From Paraconiothyrium sp. Pb-2020 (lineage: Eukaryota > Ascomycota > Dothideomycetes > Pleosporales > Didymosphaeriaceae), in contig JAJUBI010000001.1 of the NCBI GenBank assembly GCA_022419385.1, positions 992,001 through 1,056,000 of the forward strand: 64,000 nt of DNA. Reading direction: 5' to 3'. Each line of letters starts with the position of its first letter. Position 1 is the first letter of the stretch. Below the pieces are notes generated by a model. That model was given only the letters and a program-made list of their open reading frames with translations. It did no database searches and was not told where the DNA came from. Shown one piece after another: positions 1 to 12,012 of the stretch. The position numbers were made by a program, and so were the translations under genes.

Positions 1-501
1 GGAAATGATGTCTGAATCCACGTTATAGGTAACCAGGGTTCCACAGTCGTCGAGCCTCAAGTTTACCAAGTCCTTGTCACTCAGTCTATGCCTTTTGGTC
101 AGTATGTTGCCGATGTGTCAGGAGCTTAATTTCATTTACAGGGATACTGAGGAGCTTGCGACTCGAATTTTGCGCGTTGGAGCCATGAATCTGTAGGACG
201 CTGTGGAGAACGAAGGTTGGATATGTGTGTAACGGAGCCGGTCCAACAACTGCTATGAAGGCTAGCGGGGAAATCATTTGGTGACAGATTAGGGATTGAA
301 CGTAGCGATGTTGAATATTTATGATCCTTACGAAGGTTGAGGCCCATCTTTGTAATAGTGTAGAGACTCTCGTTCTGAGATATGTTATCGACAATAAACT
401 ACTGAGACGGTGCGCAAACAAGCTGCATCCGCCAGTCGCTACCATGCTTGAGATTAGACAAGTCAAAAGCATGTCTTCAAAAGCAAACTGAGGAGTAACA
501 G
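1..501. other. No gene recognised
   Basis: An open frame on the minus strand (86-472) starts with ATG but shows no family motif, signal peptide or splice logic I recognise. The stretch probably holds the 3' flank of the Dabb-GFA gene and intergenic DNA. Confidence 0.4.
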
Positions 502-1448
502 CTAGTTGGTGGTCCCCAGGTTGTCCCGGAGCTCTTTTACCCAGTTCAATCTTCCCTCCGCAAATATTTCTCCGGTAGCTGGCATCGTATTTCCGCCTTC
601 GAGCAGTAACGTCCGTACAATGGCTTTCTCAGGCATAACATCTTGATGGTGATAGATGTGACTGGTGCAAGTTTTACAGAAAAAGCAATGCACAAATTTT
701 CCTGTTCATTCATTAGCACGGTCGTTCACAAACACAGTCAGAACTGTCTTGCAAACGCACCACTTGCACCCTTATACTTGTACTCGCCAACATTTTCGTT
801 TCCCAGTACAATCTTGAGCTCTTCTTTTGGAATAATCTGATTGCACGAGTACGGTCCGCCTCCAAGCTTCTGACATGTCGCACAATGGCAAAGCACATGT
901 TCTGCGCTCTCCAAACGTGCTGTCCACCGCACTGTTTCACAATGACAACTTCCTCTCCAAACACCCTCTTCCTCTTTGAGCAGCGGGTGCTCCGCCTTGG
1001 CGCCAAAAAACACGCCATCCTTGATGTCCACAACCAAGGAGTCCTCAATCAATGGTTTCGCATCCCGCGAAAACTGTAAATGGACAGGCTCCGCTGTTAA
1101 ATAATAATCCAGATCATCCTGTGAAGCAAATTCAAGAATGAAAGCATGCGTCATGCCCTTTGAGAACGGCTCCCAGGATGTGTTTTTTCCGGCGCGCAAG
1201 GATTTGATGAGTGGCAGGCCAGTTTGAGGGTGTAATGAGCGGGCCTTCAAAGACATGAAGTACTTGAAGTGGTCTTCCAGGTCACTCCATGTTATCTTTG
1301 AGCTATATTTGAAAAGAACAATATGCGTAATAGTTTCGGCGGCCATGATGACTTCGTCGATGTTGACGAAGGGTATCACAGTCGGGAGAGAGGAGATCGA
1401 TGGTGTTTGTGGCGTTAGAACGGAAGAATCTGAGGTTGTGCTAGACAT
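502..1448 (-). CDS. Dabb domain fused to GFA (CENP-V type) domain protein
   Basis: Two exons, 1448-761 and 701-502, with an intron at 702-760 (donor GTGCGT, branch GCTAATG, acceptor AACAG). The join is in frame and gives 295 residues. After a Ser/Thr-rich leader, residues about 35-145 resemble the stress-responsive A/B barrel (Dabb) fold, starting ETITHIVLFKYSS. Residues about 165-280 are a GFA (DUF636, glutathione-dependent formaldehyde-activating-like) domain with zinc-binding pairs GSCHC, LCHCATC and CFFCKTC; the last pair lies in exon 2 and is only added by splicing. GFA family members bind zinc, and several act on thiol adducts, but the substrate here cannot be told. Dabb domains are small dimeric barrels found in stress proteins and some polyketide enzymes. 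The Met at residue 35 could be an alternative start that gives a Dabb domain without the leader. Likely cytosolic. The fusion is the odd feature. Confidence 0.85.
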
Positions 1449-2865
1449 ACGATCTCAATGCTTAGACAAATGCAGATTCTTAAGAGCAGCTGTTGAGGGT
1501 CAGCTAATGTGGATGCTGGACCGAACGAATTAGGCAAGGTGCGGAGATAGTTGCTATAACAGGATGCGGTCAAGCGGAAATGGAAGCGCTTTCCGCACTA
1601 GTGCTGGTCCCTCTGCTAGGAGCGTCATCCTTCCTTTGGGGCGGGGACAAATAAAACGACTTTCATTCCATTGCGAATGCACAACGAGGCTCTGTTGTGC
1701 GTTGCTTCCGATCAGATTGACCACAAACGTCGCGCGGATGGTTCCGCTAAATTGCTGTGGTAACAAATGGCAGCCAAGTCGGTGCCACTACTCTTCATAG
1801 TACCGCGGTAGTATATGTAAATCCAATACAGGTACAATTGTGTCTTTTCAGATCACCTTCGGTCCTTTGCGAGTCCTCCCTAATTTTATTCGCGTTTTGC
1901 GAAAGTCGACTCAAGTAGGTGCGGACGAGGCTTCCTACTTGAACAGACCGATCGTTTTGCTTGGTCAACTGTCCATCCACAAATCTTCCCCAGTGAAGTT
2001 TTGAGAGATACGAGCATTCATGGCTTGAACGCAGTCATAAGCCAACGGGAGGTCGTAAGTGCTCGAAGGCAATGGTCCAGCGACCGGCGAGAAATAGCCT
2101 GTGAACCGTCATTTTTCGGCATTGATATGCTCTGAAGAGAGATCGGACGACAACCGGCTTACAGTATCCAGTTCATTGTGCAAGATTTTCCATGTTCCGA
2201 TGTTATTCTGTGCTGTGGTCATAGTCATTTGTATGTGGCGTTACAGGCCAGTGAGACCGGTCGGCGACAGAGAGAAGGTACATGGGGGTGCGAGGCTAAG
2301 GCTTTGGAGAGACACTCTCAAGGACCTCAAGGGCATTGTATAAGGAGTTGGAGTCAGTACTGTGATGGTCATGAGATGGATGGGCGAACATGGGCTAGCT
2401 GCTACCGGTAAAGGCAAGATGCACGGACCCAGATGCTGGAACGTCTGCGGGCATTGCGGCGTCATCCAACCAACCCACAGCCATAGCTTTCCTCGTCCAT
2501 CAATTATCTCGTGTCTTGCTCGCACGAACGGTCAGCCTACCCATCCGTAGTTCACGGAAGTCATGATTGTCGTCTCTTGAGGCGCAGCGTCCAAACTTGG
2601 CTAGCGTAAATGAGTCACTTTCGCTCACTCGCAGTGGCTCCACACATCTAGTAGGAGTCATCGTAGATGCCTGATTCGGATACCATTCGTTACGGTATCA
2701 AATGTACTATCCTCAGATATTTACCACGCATATAAGTACGTGTATGCAGTTGCTCTACGTGTCAACCAAAACATCCTGCATATTGAGCGTTTGATTTTAT
2801 GATACCCGTGGCTCACCACACCGTTTCGTTTTACCATTTTCACCAAACAAGAAGAATTGGAGGCC
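1449..2865. other. Intergenic, nothing recognised
   Basis: About 1.4 kb between the divergent Dabb-GFA and RNA end-processing genes. Only short overlapping open frames without motifs are visible. It presumably contains both promoters; no clear TATA element could be assigned. Confidence 0.5.
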
Positions 2866-5800
2866 ATGGCGAATTTCGACCAACAACACAATCAAACAAC
2901 CTTTGCAACAAATTCCTACGACACGGCGCTTTGCATCATTCCACCTCAGCAGCGGTGCGAGGAGATAGACAAGCTTAGGTCACTGTACGACAAAGCGTAC
3001 GAAAGATGGCCTCCACATATTAACCTCATATACCCGTTTGTCGCCCCAGAACTTCTTTTTCAAGCAAAGGAAAGAATTGAATCTCATCCTCACGCGATGT
3101 TCGACGGAGCCGCTTCTCGTACGATAGCATTGGGCGGAGCAGGGCTTTTCAAGCATCGCAAGGATACAACCATCTTCCTTAAGATCGATGCAAGCAAGGG
3201 ACACGTTCTACTATCAATGCGTTCGGTAGTGCTACAAGCGCTCGGCCTGAAAGCCAGCCCTTCAGTGTTCCATCTCACAGTCGGGCAGGCACAAGATAAC
3301 TCCGTTTCGGCTTGTCAATTTCTCTTGGATAAGGTTAACCTCATGCCGGCTTTCGAGTTTGATGCCGGTTCCCTTGTGGTCCTGGTTCGGGAAAAGCGGG
3401 GCCAGAAAGCTGATCCCATCAGTCAAATGCGTTTATGGGGGAGCATCAATCTCTCAGATTCGGACGAGACGGTTCATCCTCTCCTGAACGAGTTCTGGGC
3501 CAGCTCAGCTTCATTGAGAGATGGATCCCCCGAGGTCAATCCTGTCAACGAACCTTCATCGTCCAACGAACGCCAAGTACAGCCTGGGGCTACATTCGTA
3601 TTCAATTCTCAAACTCAGATCTGGACGTCCGCAGTCTTTTCACCGGAAGTGAGCAGACCAGCGAAGTTGTCCATATCTAGCTACAACGTACTGATCGATT
3701 CGGAATACCCTCCCGCCCGAGATCGAGACCCGCTTCTAGTCGAGACCATTCTTGCAGAGTCTGCGCTTGCCGATGTAATAGTCCTGCAAGAAGTCTCTGA
3801 CGAGTTCCTGTCCCATTTGCTCCAAATTGAGCAAGTGCGAAAAACATTTCCATATGCCTCCCACGGACCGCCCAGTCAGCCAGATATTGGCCCTCTGCCT
3901 AGTCTCCGCAATATTGTTATGCTCAGCAAATGGCATTTCAGTTGGGAGTTTGTGCCGTTTCAAAGACGTCACAAGGGCGCGATCATAGCCTCCTTCTCTC
4001 ACGGACTTGAGAGCGAACACTACCCCGAAGTGCCATTAGTAGTGGCCGGGGTGCACATGACTGCTGGATTGACCGATGGCTCGGTTGCAGCGAAGAAGAT
4101 CCAGCTCCAGAACGTGATCAATATTCTCAAGCGAAAATACCCTGCCAGCCCCTGGATTGTCGCGGGTGATTTCAACCTGCCGACTTCAAGGTACACGATC
4201 GAGGAGGCTGTTAAGGCAAAGTCGATCTCTCTGGAGACTTCCCACATCCTGGGATCGATCGAAGCTACAATGAGCGAGCTTGGACTCCTAGATGCTTGGG
4301 CTATCGCTAGAGTAGAAGGTGTTGACGAGAGCGCGGCGCTAGATGCAGATGGTCTTTTCGAAGGCGAAGAAGGCGCTACTTTTAACCCTCACGAGAATCC
4401 GCTTGCTGCGTATATTTCCGGTACTCCAGAAAACCGACCTCAACGGTATGACCGCATCTTTATGCGTCCAGAAAACAGATTTGCCTTGACAAATTTCGCC
4501 CAATTCGGACGACCTGAAGTTGCTAACGGTACTACTTCGGTTGCAAGTGATCATTACGGGATACGAGCCATCTTCCAGGTTAAACCATATACAGCACATC
4601 AGATTCTAGAAGATCGGGACATACTCCAGCGGCGTGTCGTTGATCACAAACATACCCCTCCTCAGCTTTCAAGTACTGCCGTGTTGACGGAGGCTCTCTC
4701 CAGAAGCGCTGTGTGCCCTACTCGGGAAGACGAGGAGCGCTACAGACAAGCGTTTGAAATCCTCAAGCAAGTACTTCTTGGCAGTGGAGAAGACAACTCG
4801 ATTACTCCCGATATACCTATGGTCATTGTTCCAGTGGGATCCTATGCGCTTAATGTCTGGACAACCGACTCTGACATCGATTGTCTTTGTATTGGGTCTA
4901 TCAGCTCAAAAACGTTCTTCCAGTTGGCTCGTCAGCGTATACTGAAGGCCGATGTGAAAGGTGTACGCGTACTGCGAAAGGTGGACGCAAGCACCGGGAC
5001 GATGTTGGAGCTGTCGGTAAGTGGAGTGAATATGGATTTGCAGTATTGTCCAGCTGCGAACGTGGTACACAGGTATGGTAGTCTTATCATGACCCCCGAA
5101 GTGTTCATGATAAATTGCTGATTTTGCGCCTAGGTGGTCTGAATTTGCGACTCTGTCTGCTACAGACCCGATCTTCAATCTTCCTATCCTATCACTACGG
5201 AAACTTAAGCCCATCCGCGACCTCACCTACGTCCAGCGCACGCTTCCGTCTCTAGCGTCCTTCCGGCTAGCCTGCCATTTCATTAAGCGATGGGCCATCG
5301 AACGGGGAATCTATTCTGCCAAATTCGGTTACTTTGGCGGCATTCACATCACTCTGATGTTGTCCTGGGTGTGTAAGCGTCTAGCCTGTGACATGGGACA
5401 TGTGAGCGCTGGCGACCTCATCCTTTCATTCTTCTACTACTACGCGAATTTCGATTGGCAGAATGACATGGTATACGATGCTTTCTTCCACAAGAAAAGG
5501 CCGCGATATCAGCGCAGCGCACGGGATCCGATGGTCATCCTGGGGTATCATGCCCCAAACTCGAATATTGCGCACACGGCCACCGTTCCAGGACTGCAAG
5601 TCCTGGTCGACGAACTCAAACGGGCAGACGCACTCTTATCAAGTTGTGGTACGACCTGGAAACATTTCCTTGACGTGGATACGCTAGGATCGAGGCCTGC
5701 TATCGAAGACTTCCTGAACTCGTTCGATAGCTACGTCAAGATCGACATCCAGTACTGGGGTCGTGCGCTTTCGCGTGGTAAAGGTCTAGTCGGCTGGATC

Positions 5801-6616
5801 GAATCGCGATGCATCCATCTTGTTGTTGGTATGAGCGACTTCCCATGACTGCTATTACAATTCCAGGCTGACTGATACACAGAGATCCACAAAGCTCTGC
5901 CGAAGCTTTCTTGCCGCATCTGGCCCGCTCGTTTCGCCGAGAACGAGTCGAATGATTCCGACACGTATTACCACGGCTCTTATCTCATCGGCTTATCTCG
6001 AAGCAATGATAGCACCGTGACCAGCCAGGAGGAACGTACTGAAGCGAAAGCAGCCTTGCAACAAGTTTTCGATCGCTTTCTTACGCAAGTACGCGCGGAC
6101 GATAAGTACTACGACGAAAGCTTAGCGTGGATAGGCGTTTCCTTGACTAAGCCGGCTGAGGTCAAAAGTCTGAAACTTGATACACGCGAGTGGGGTGACT
6201 ACATGCCCGACCTGGAGCCAGAATCAGATGACGAAGAGGAGTTCGAGGAGCTTGAAGATGACTTGGTATCATCAACTGTACGGAAGATCCCAATGCGTTC
6301 TGCGCCCTCGTCAACCGGCACACCCGTGTCTTCAAACAAACTCCGACCCGCCTCTGACGTGCTCAACCGGTTGCGATGGGACTCACATCTCGACCCTAGT
6401 GACTATATCGTAGGGTATGAGGACCGGTTCTTGGGGGCGAAGGAGACAACACTAGAAAGATGGAAGACGGAGCAAACAGACGAGGAGTTCATTCCTCAGC
6501 ACCGAATCTTGTACTTCAAGAGAAAGAGCGAAGATGGAGGAGAGGTGATATGGGAGCGCTCCACACGAATTGACAAGATCTTCGGAAGTGGGATTGGCAG
6601 CGGGAGTGATGGGTAG
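2866..6616 (+). CDS. 2H phosphoesterase / EEP nuclease / Pol-beta nucleotidyltransferase / MJ1316 protein, probable RNA end-processing
   Basis: Three exons, 2866-5072, 5134-5828 and 5883-6616, total 1211 residues; both introns (61 and 54 nt) restore motifs. The first true ATG is at 2866 in context gccATGgcg; the frame is open upstream only through a TTG. Domain order: (1) 2H/LigT-like phosphoesterase, residues about 20-180, with PHINLIYPF and HLTVGQ; the first HxT/S motif is HIN. (2) Endonuclease/exonuclease/phosphatase domain, about 266-571, with SYNVLID, VLQEV, AGDFNLP, YDRIFMRP and SDHYG. (3) Poly(A)-polymerase-like nucleotidyltransferase, from about 650, with VGSYALNVWTTDSDIDCLC (GS...DxD), a third Asp in NMDLQYCPA, and the PAP central domain in exon 2. 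(4) C-terminal MJ1316 (DUF504) domain, about 1125-1205, containing NRLRWDSHLDPSDYIVGYED and RILYFKRK. MJ1316 is predicted to recognise RNA cyclic phosphate ends. The combination suggests trimming, resolving and re-tailing RNA 3' ends, in cytosol or nucleus. Substrate is inference. Confidence 0.9.
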
Positions 6617-6739
6617 TTAACTGCGTTCTTGCATACATAGCGTAGGCAAATCACTGTGGTTACCCTCGAGTTGAACGCCATTTTCATATACAAAATATTG
6701 TTCGGCATCAATTCGGTCTTTCCCAACACCAGTCACTGA

Positions 6740-7868
6740 TTAGTCCTTCTTACGATATCCGCTTGAACCATATTCCCTTCCCCATTTCTTCACTTTGGTA
6801 TCCATCTCCCACCGGATGAACACCATTACTACCGCAGTAATCCACCCTAGCACTGTATTCACCAGTCCTCTCCAGAATCCACCTCTAACAGCACCTCCCA
6901 ATACACTGGCCATCACCGCTCTGATGATCAAGCTTGTAGCCACCAACTCCTCGCCACCTTCCAGCCCACTAATAGCTCTGCGTGCACATTCATCTGGCTC
7001 CAGAATCTGATCGCCCTCCTCAAGCGACTTGGTTAGATCGGACTTCACGGCATCTTCGTCAGCGCAGGATTGCGTATGCATAGTCGCCGGGAAGACTGTA
7101 TGAATGCGCATCCGCGGTAATTCCGGGCGCGATGTCGCATAAAGGTTCATCTCTTGCGAAAGCGAGTCTGACAGAGATCGGATGGCTGCTTTGCTAGGAG
7201 CGTATGGCGTGAAGCCAGCGAAAGAGTAGAATGACACAAAGGAACCGGTGAAGATGATATGGCGCGCTGGAATTGGTGCGTTCTTTGCGTCCTTTTCCAC
7301 ATTGCTTGCAGGTTTGATCTTAGGTCGTAGCCATGCATTCAAAGTAGCGTGCGCCATGTAGACGCACGAGAAGTAGTTGCTGTCCATCATGGTTTGGAAT
7401 TGCTCAATTGGCGTATCGGCGAAGAGCGTGGGATGTGCGCTTCCGCTACAGCACCAGACAATGTCGGGAGGCTGGCCATCGTTCCATTCCGTTGCTTCCG
7501 TAGTAACGCGCGAGCATGCTTCTGCGGTTGTTACGCTTGCTTGAATGGAATGGAAACGTTGAGTTTCTGGATTGCGGGCAGATTCCTGTACGCTTTGTTA
7601 AAACGATGAATGATTGAATCGGGATTGCATCTCCAGGCTTACGGTGATACTCTTGAGAGCAGTAGCTAAGCTTTCTTGGCCACGTGCCACGATGATCACA
7701 TTGGCTCCTTTGGCCGCTAGTTGCTGCGCTGCTGCGAGCCCGAGGCCTTTCGAACCACCAGTAATGAGCACGGTCTACATGAGAATCAGTAATCTGATCC
7801 TACCAGAATCCTCATTCGCTTACTCGGCCTTCAACAGGAAACTCGTTCTTCGTAAACAGCGCGCCCAT
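6740..7868 (-). CDS. TSC10: 3-ketodihydrosphingosine reductase (SDR family)
   Basis: Three exons, 7868-7824, 7774-7643 and 7585-6740, give 340 residues. Both introns (49 and 57 nt) have GTAAGC donors and keep phase 0. Exon 1 encodes only 15 residues; exon 2 carries the cofactor motif TGGSKGLG (residues 20-27). The SDR catalytic pair is in FTPYAPSKAA (Tyr187, Lys191), after the Ser in FTGS. Hydrophobic stretches at the C-terminus (about residues 290-320) fit the ER membrane anchoring known for the Tsc10/KDSR family, which reduces 3-ketodihydrosphingosine to dihydrosphingosine with NADPH in sphingolipid synthesis. The length agrees with fungal KDSR. It is convergent with the RNA end-processing gene, the stop codons being 123 bases apart. 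Another ER SDR is possible but less likely. Confidence 0.88.
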
Positions 7869-8673
7869 CGTGAACGCTGAAGCACGTATTCGGTCGTATG
7901 GTAGGTCGGAGGGACGATATGTTATACGAACACGCACGCGCTCAACTTAATTGCCGTGTCCGCGATGCGCTGTGGACTGTTTGAGATGGCTGGTGATGAC
8001 AATGTAGCGGTGTTGTGGTTTTCGGTTGCACGGCCCCCACGCCTTATCGATCGTTCGCACAGCCGCCACCATCCCTGCACAAATTATATTTCCGTGCATG
8101 TCTCCACATGGGAGCTAAAAATATCTGCCACGCGACACAACGATTGTACAGCCTTGCGCTCTGTGCTCTGCGCTCCCAAGCATGCTCAAGAGCCTGAACA
8201 CTTGAATTTTGGACTTAGCAGATCAAAGAGCAATGATTTGAGACCTGCGAGGTTTTACTAAGACTGAGAGAGTGCGGGGACACTTGGGAAACGGTGACCC
8301 ACGTACGTAGTGGCCGCATGGAAGCTTCCGCATTGCTCCCGCGGAGCCCATCACCACACCATGTTCAGTATAGCCTCATCCAAATAACCTGCTTTCCATT
8401 GGTGCCTTTTGCCTTTACTCCGACGTGCATGTACAACGGCGACGCTATACCACATCAACCTTATCACCCGCGATGCCCCACGTTACTCCGCCTCGCGCGG
8501 CCATCCTACCTATTCTACGACCTCTACATTCCCGATAATGGGCCTGATGCATGCCTGCATATTTATAAGTTGTCGCATATGCCCGCAATGCAACCCTGGT
8601 TGCGAATTATCGTCACACCCAAAGGCCCGGTATTTGGTAGCAATTCGCGGAGGAAAGCAAAAATTCAGCCATC
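7869..8673. other. Divergent intergenic region
   Basis: About 800 bases between the 5' ends of the KDSR and rhodopsin-like genes. No motif-bearing open frame; it should contain both promoters. Confidence 0.5.
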
Positions 8674-10012
8674 ATGGCTCCCATGTATGCGCAAAGCCTA
8701 ATGCCTCGCGACCATCCAATCTATGCGCAAAGTTTATGGCCCCGCAGTCAGCAATCAAGCGGGGATTCCAACGCCACTCTTGCCGTCAGCGGCCTCGTTA
8801 TTGCGCTCGCGGTTGTTTCAGTCGGTCTGCGGTTTTACACACGCATCTTCACGAAATCGGGACTGAAGGCAGATGACTGGTCGATCTTCTCTGCCGTCTT
8901 CTTCACATTAGCAACTGCTGCGGTAACCCTTGCCGGTACATACCATCCTCTCCACCCTCTGTCAGTCTACTAGAGCTGACATCCACAAGCGAACAGCATC
9001 TCGCCCAACGGCCTGTGGGTCTCCGAAAACACCGACACCAGCTACACCTACACCAATGACGATGTGCTCTATCTCAAGCTCGCCTTCGCAACCTCGATCC
9101 TTTACTTCACCATTGCGAGCACTACCAAGCTGGCTATCCTGCTGATGTATAACCGCATCTTTAATGTATCGAACGCTTTCCGCGTGCAGCTCTACATTGC
9201 CATCTCCTTTGTCATCGGGTGGTGGGTTGGCTGCACGGTCGCATCCTTCACCAACTGTATCCCATTAAAGTGGAGCTGGATCAATAGCTTTGCCGACCCA
9301 AGGTATTGTTTCGACTATAATTTGTTCTGGATGGCGAGCGGCGCGTGCGAAATCGCACTCGATGTTATCATCTTAGCGATGCCGGTCAGTGTGGTGGTCA
9401 GGATGACAATGAGCTGGCGAAGAAAAGGCTTGGTGCTGGGTATCTTTGCTTTGGGTACATTGTAAGTGTGACAGTCGTTTGGTAGCAGAAGGCGGCATGT
9501 ACTAATATGGAAACAGCACTATCATCACTGGCCTCGTGAGAGTTATACTCGGATACAAGAAGAACAGCCGAGTTCCTTCGTACTCCAACACCGAGGTGTG
9601 GACCACTGTGCACGCAGGCATGAGCATCGTGTGCGCCTCGCTACCCATCTTCCGCCCCCTTCTGCGACGAATTGGGGAGTCGGCATTTATGTCGAAACTC
9701 TCAAGCGCGCTTTCCATACGGAAGGGAACAAGCACAGGCGGAAGTATGACCGTGAAGAAGCATTCTCCAAGTTCGAGCGCGGACACGAGTATCGCGAGCT
9801 TCGTGCAGATCGAGAGGGCAACTCCTGCGTTCGTGGCAACCTCGTTCGTGACGCGGCCGGAACCTGCGTTCGTGGACCCCATTTTTTGTCAGCTACCTAC
9901 CATACATGTGGAAGAGCGACATAATTCATTGACAGCGCAGTGGGCAGGATTCCTAGAGCAAACCGACCAGAAGAATAAGAATAGCTCGTTAATAGCTTGC
10001 GAAGAAGTCTAA
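8674..10012 (+). CDS. Fungal rhodopsin-like integral membrane protein (PTH11-related type)
   Basis: Three exons: 8674-8935, about 8990-9461 and 9517-10012 (409 residues). The second intron (9462-9516, GTAAGT, TACTAAT, ACAG) is clear. The first is less certain: donor GTACAT at 8936 joined to the AAG acceptor ending at 8989 is the only frame-preserving choice I found; the nearby CAG ending at 8996 would shift the frame. About seven hydrophobic segments are visible, including ATLAVSGLVIALAVVSVGL, then a DDWS motif after the first loop and IASTTKLAILLMYNRIF, matching the fungal rhodopsin domain (PF20684-like) found in many PTH11-like and putative integral membrane proteins. The C-terminal tail of about 140 residues is Ser/Thr-rich and probably cytosolic. 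The N-terminus carries a near repeat, YAQSLMPR then YAQSLWPR. No CFEM domain precedes the helices, so it is not a canonical PTH11. Ligand unknown. Confidence 0.82.
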
Positions 10013-10237
10013 ATGAAAATAAACATTTGAAAACTCGATGCATCATAATGGTCGAGATGATGAGACTCGATTTGCATTTCTTGCGTGGCCTAAAAGTACA
10101 GCCTGGTATATCTCAATGCCTTCTCATGAGCTGAAATCCCCTGTCGGCATGCTCCTGTTCTTATGCTAGACATCCCGATGCAAAAAGCCACTCCCTGAAC
10201 GCCATCAACTCCATAACAGGTCCTGACGAGACTCCCT

Positions 10238-10940
10238 TCACTTTGACAGAGGCAAGCATCGCGAGCAGCCCACAGCCTCGCAGGCTGGGCAGCGGTAGGT
10301 TCCTTGCACAAACGACAGGCAGAAGATGCAGTAGTCGGTGCCAGCCTGCATCTGCCACTCCTCGAGGTTGTAGGTGCATTTGTTGTCTGCAGCCGGATGA
10401 TCGGTCATCAGGACTCGGCGACCATGAGCCTTTGACCTAGCGTAGTCAGTACGGTACATAGGATATGGGAACGGTATTGACTCACGCCGTGTAGCCTTGC
10501 GAATCGTTCCGGCGCCCCTTGTTCCTGTACGCATTGGCAAATTCTGGTTGCTCCTCTTCAAATTCGGAGCCAATGTCGTGGAACTTGGCATTTGGGTTTG
10601 CAAGTGGTTTGGTAGAAGGGCTTGTCCTGCGTGGAGTGTTGATCGGAGATGAGAGGCGCGGACGGGGATTGAAGACATTGAAGGGACGCGCCTCGGCGTC
10701 ATCAATCTTCTCGCGCATCTCCTCGTCGTACTGAGCTCGGGATACAGTATCACAAAGCTTTTCGTAAGCTTCTTGCGCCTTGTGGAACTCGCATGCGCCG
10801 CCATCGGAATTGGAGCGGTTCTCGGCAGGGTGGTGGAGCTTGGCTAGTCGATGGTATGCGGCCTGGATTTGCGTGGCCGATGCGTCCCGGGTCAAACCAA
10901 GGTCGGCATAGTAGTCGCGGGTACGGCTGTTGTCAGACAT
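10238..10940 (-). CDS. J-domain protein with degenerate HPD and C-terminal Cys ribbon
   Basis: Two exons, 10940-10486 and 10436-10238, with a 49-nt intron (GTGAGT...CTAG), give 217 residues. Residues about 8-75 form a DnaJ domain (DYYADLGLTRDAS, then QYDEEM), but the loop motif that stimulates Hsp70 reads HHPAEN instead of HPDKN, so the key Asp is Ala. A low-complexity Ser/Pro/Arg-rich middle follows. Exon 2 adds four Cys pairs, CIFC, CPAC and CSRC with one unpaired Cys upstream, a likely zinc ribbon. The domain order J, linker, Cys ribbon differs from DnaJ type I, where the zinc region contains CxxCxGxG repeats, so this is a type III/IV-like J protein. Without the Asp it probably does not activate Hsp70 in the usual way. 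A TATA-like element lies about 105 bases upstream of the ATG. Partner unknown. Confidence 0.82.
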
Positions 10941-12012
10941 GTCAGCGGCTTGATCAGTTAATATAGAAGAAGCAAGTGGGTAGTGTGTGCGAGGGAATGG
11001 AGGAAATGAAGTGTTGGAGAAGAAGACAAGGGTGGTACCAGAAAAGTTTTTATATAGCGTTTGTAGAGTCCAGGCACCCAGGCAACAGCGCCTGCATGCT
11101 TTTGTGCTGCTATTACATACCGCTGCACAATCAGGTGATTGCGCCTGTTGACTATTTGCAAGTCAACGGTGCAGGGGCGCGACTTGGCTCAGACACTATT
11201 GTTCCAAGCGAGGCATTGTATCCCCAGGAAGGGACGTATCCGGAGGAGCAGAATACAAGGAAGGCTTCTAGTACACCGCCGATGGGGACAAGCCTCCAGC
11301 ACGTGATAATGAATGTTCTTGCCCAGTGCGCATTTATCCCGATACTAGATTTTGTCGTATGTCACGTTATCTGGCAGACGTATATTGATAACGCTTTTGA
11401 TCCAACTCTTGTTTCTAATGCACCTTACGATGGCCATCGAGGTTGTGCCTAATCAGCTCGGTAGCTGAGTGGAGTTCACCTGGGCAAGTTCGCCTTTCAC
11501 TCATCGAAGTTCCGAGCGGCAGTGCCCTTGACGCGTACATGATGCGCAAGGTTCCTAGCGAAGCTTCAGAACAGAGTCAAGGCCGAACGTAGCCTGAAGG
11601 TATTTCATGAGAATAAGACAGTGAAGGAATTACCGCCGCTGTTAGGAAGACAGCCGAGTCGAGGAGTCGAGCTGCAAATGGTCTGGAAGGAAGGCCACAC
11701 ACTAGATTGAGATTGTATTTAACTTGGAAAAGAATCGCATATGTGCTTAATTGGGGCTTCATGACCAACTGTGGGTAAAGCATGGGGGGTGGTCGTGCCT
11801 TCCCACGGCGGGTGAAGGGATGCGAAAGCGGAATGGTGGTTCGCCTTGCCACCGGTACCCAATCGATTTGAGGGACTGAGAGGCATAATAGGATAACTGT
11901 ACTAGCTTTCAACGGCACCCAAGACCCTCAAGCACTTGCACGTCCATGTGCCTTTTCTATACACGCACCTAAGCCGGCCGTGCTCCCTCCATCACAGAAC
12001 GTCAAAGTCCTA
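10941..12012. other. Intergenic, nothing recognised
   Basis: Between the J-domain gene's 5' end and the astacin gene's 3' end. The TATA-like element above is the only site I can name; open frames here (for example 10976-11452 +) have no motif or splice support. Confidence 0.45.
11046..11056 (-). promoter_or_regulatory. TATA-like element of the J-domain gene
   Basis: Reads CTATATAAAAA on the minus strand, about 105 bases upstream of the ATG at 10940. Positional inference only. Confidence 0.35.

Noticed and set aside
86..472. 128-codon minus-strand frame with an ATG
   Set aside because: No family motif, no convincing splice partners, no coding signature; not called.
8961..8996. Alternative first intron in the rhodopsin-like gene (GTCAGT donor, CAG acceptor)
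   Set aside because: Keeps the frame but would be only 36 nt, below usual fungal intron size; the 54-nt alternative was preferred.
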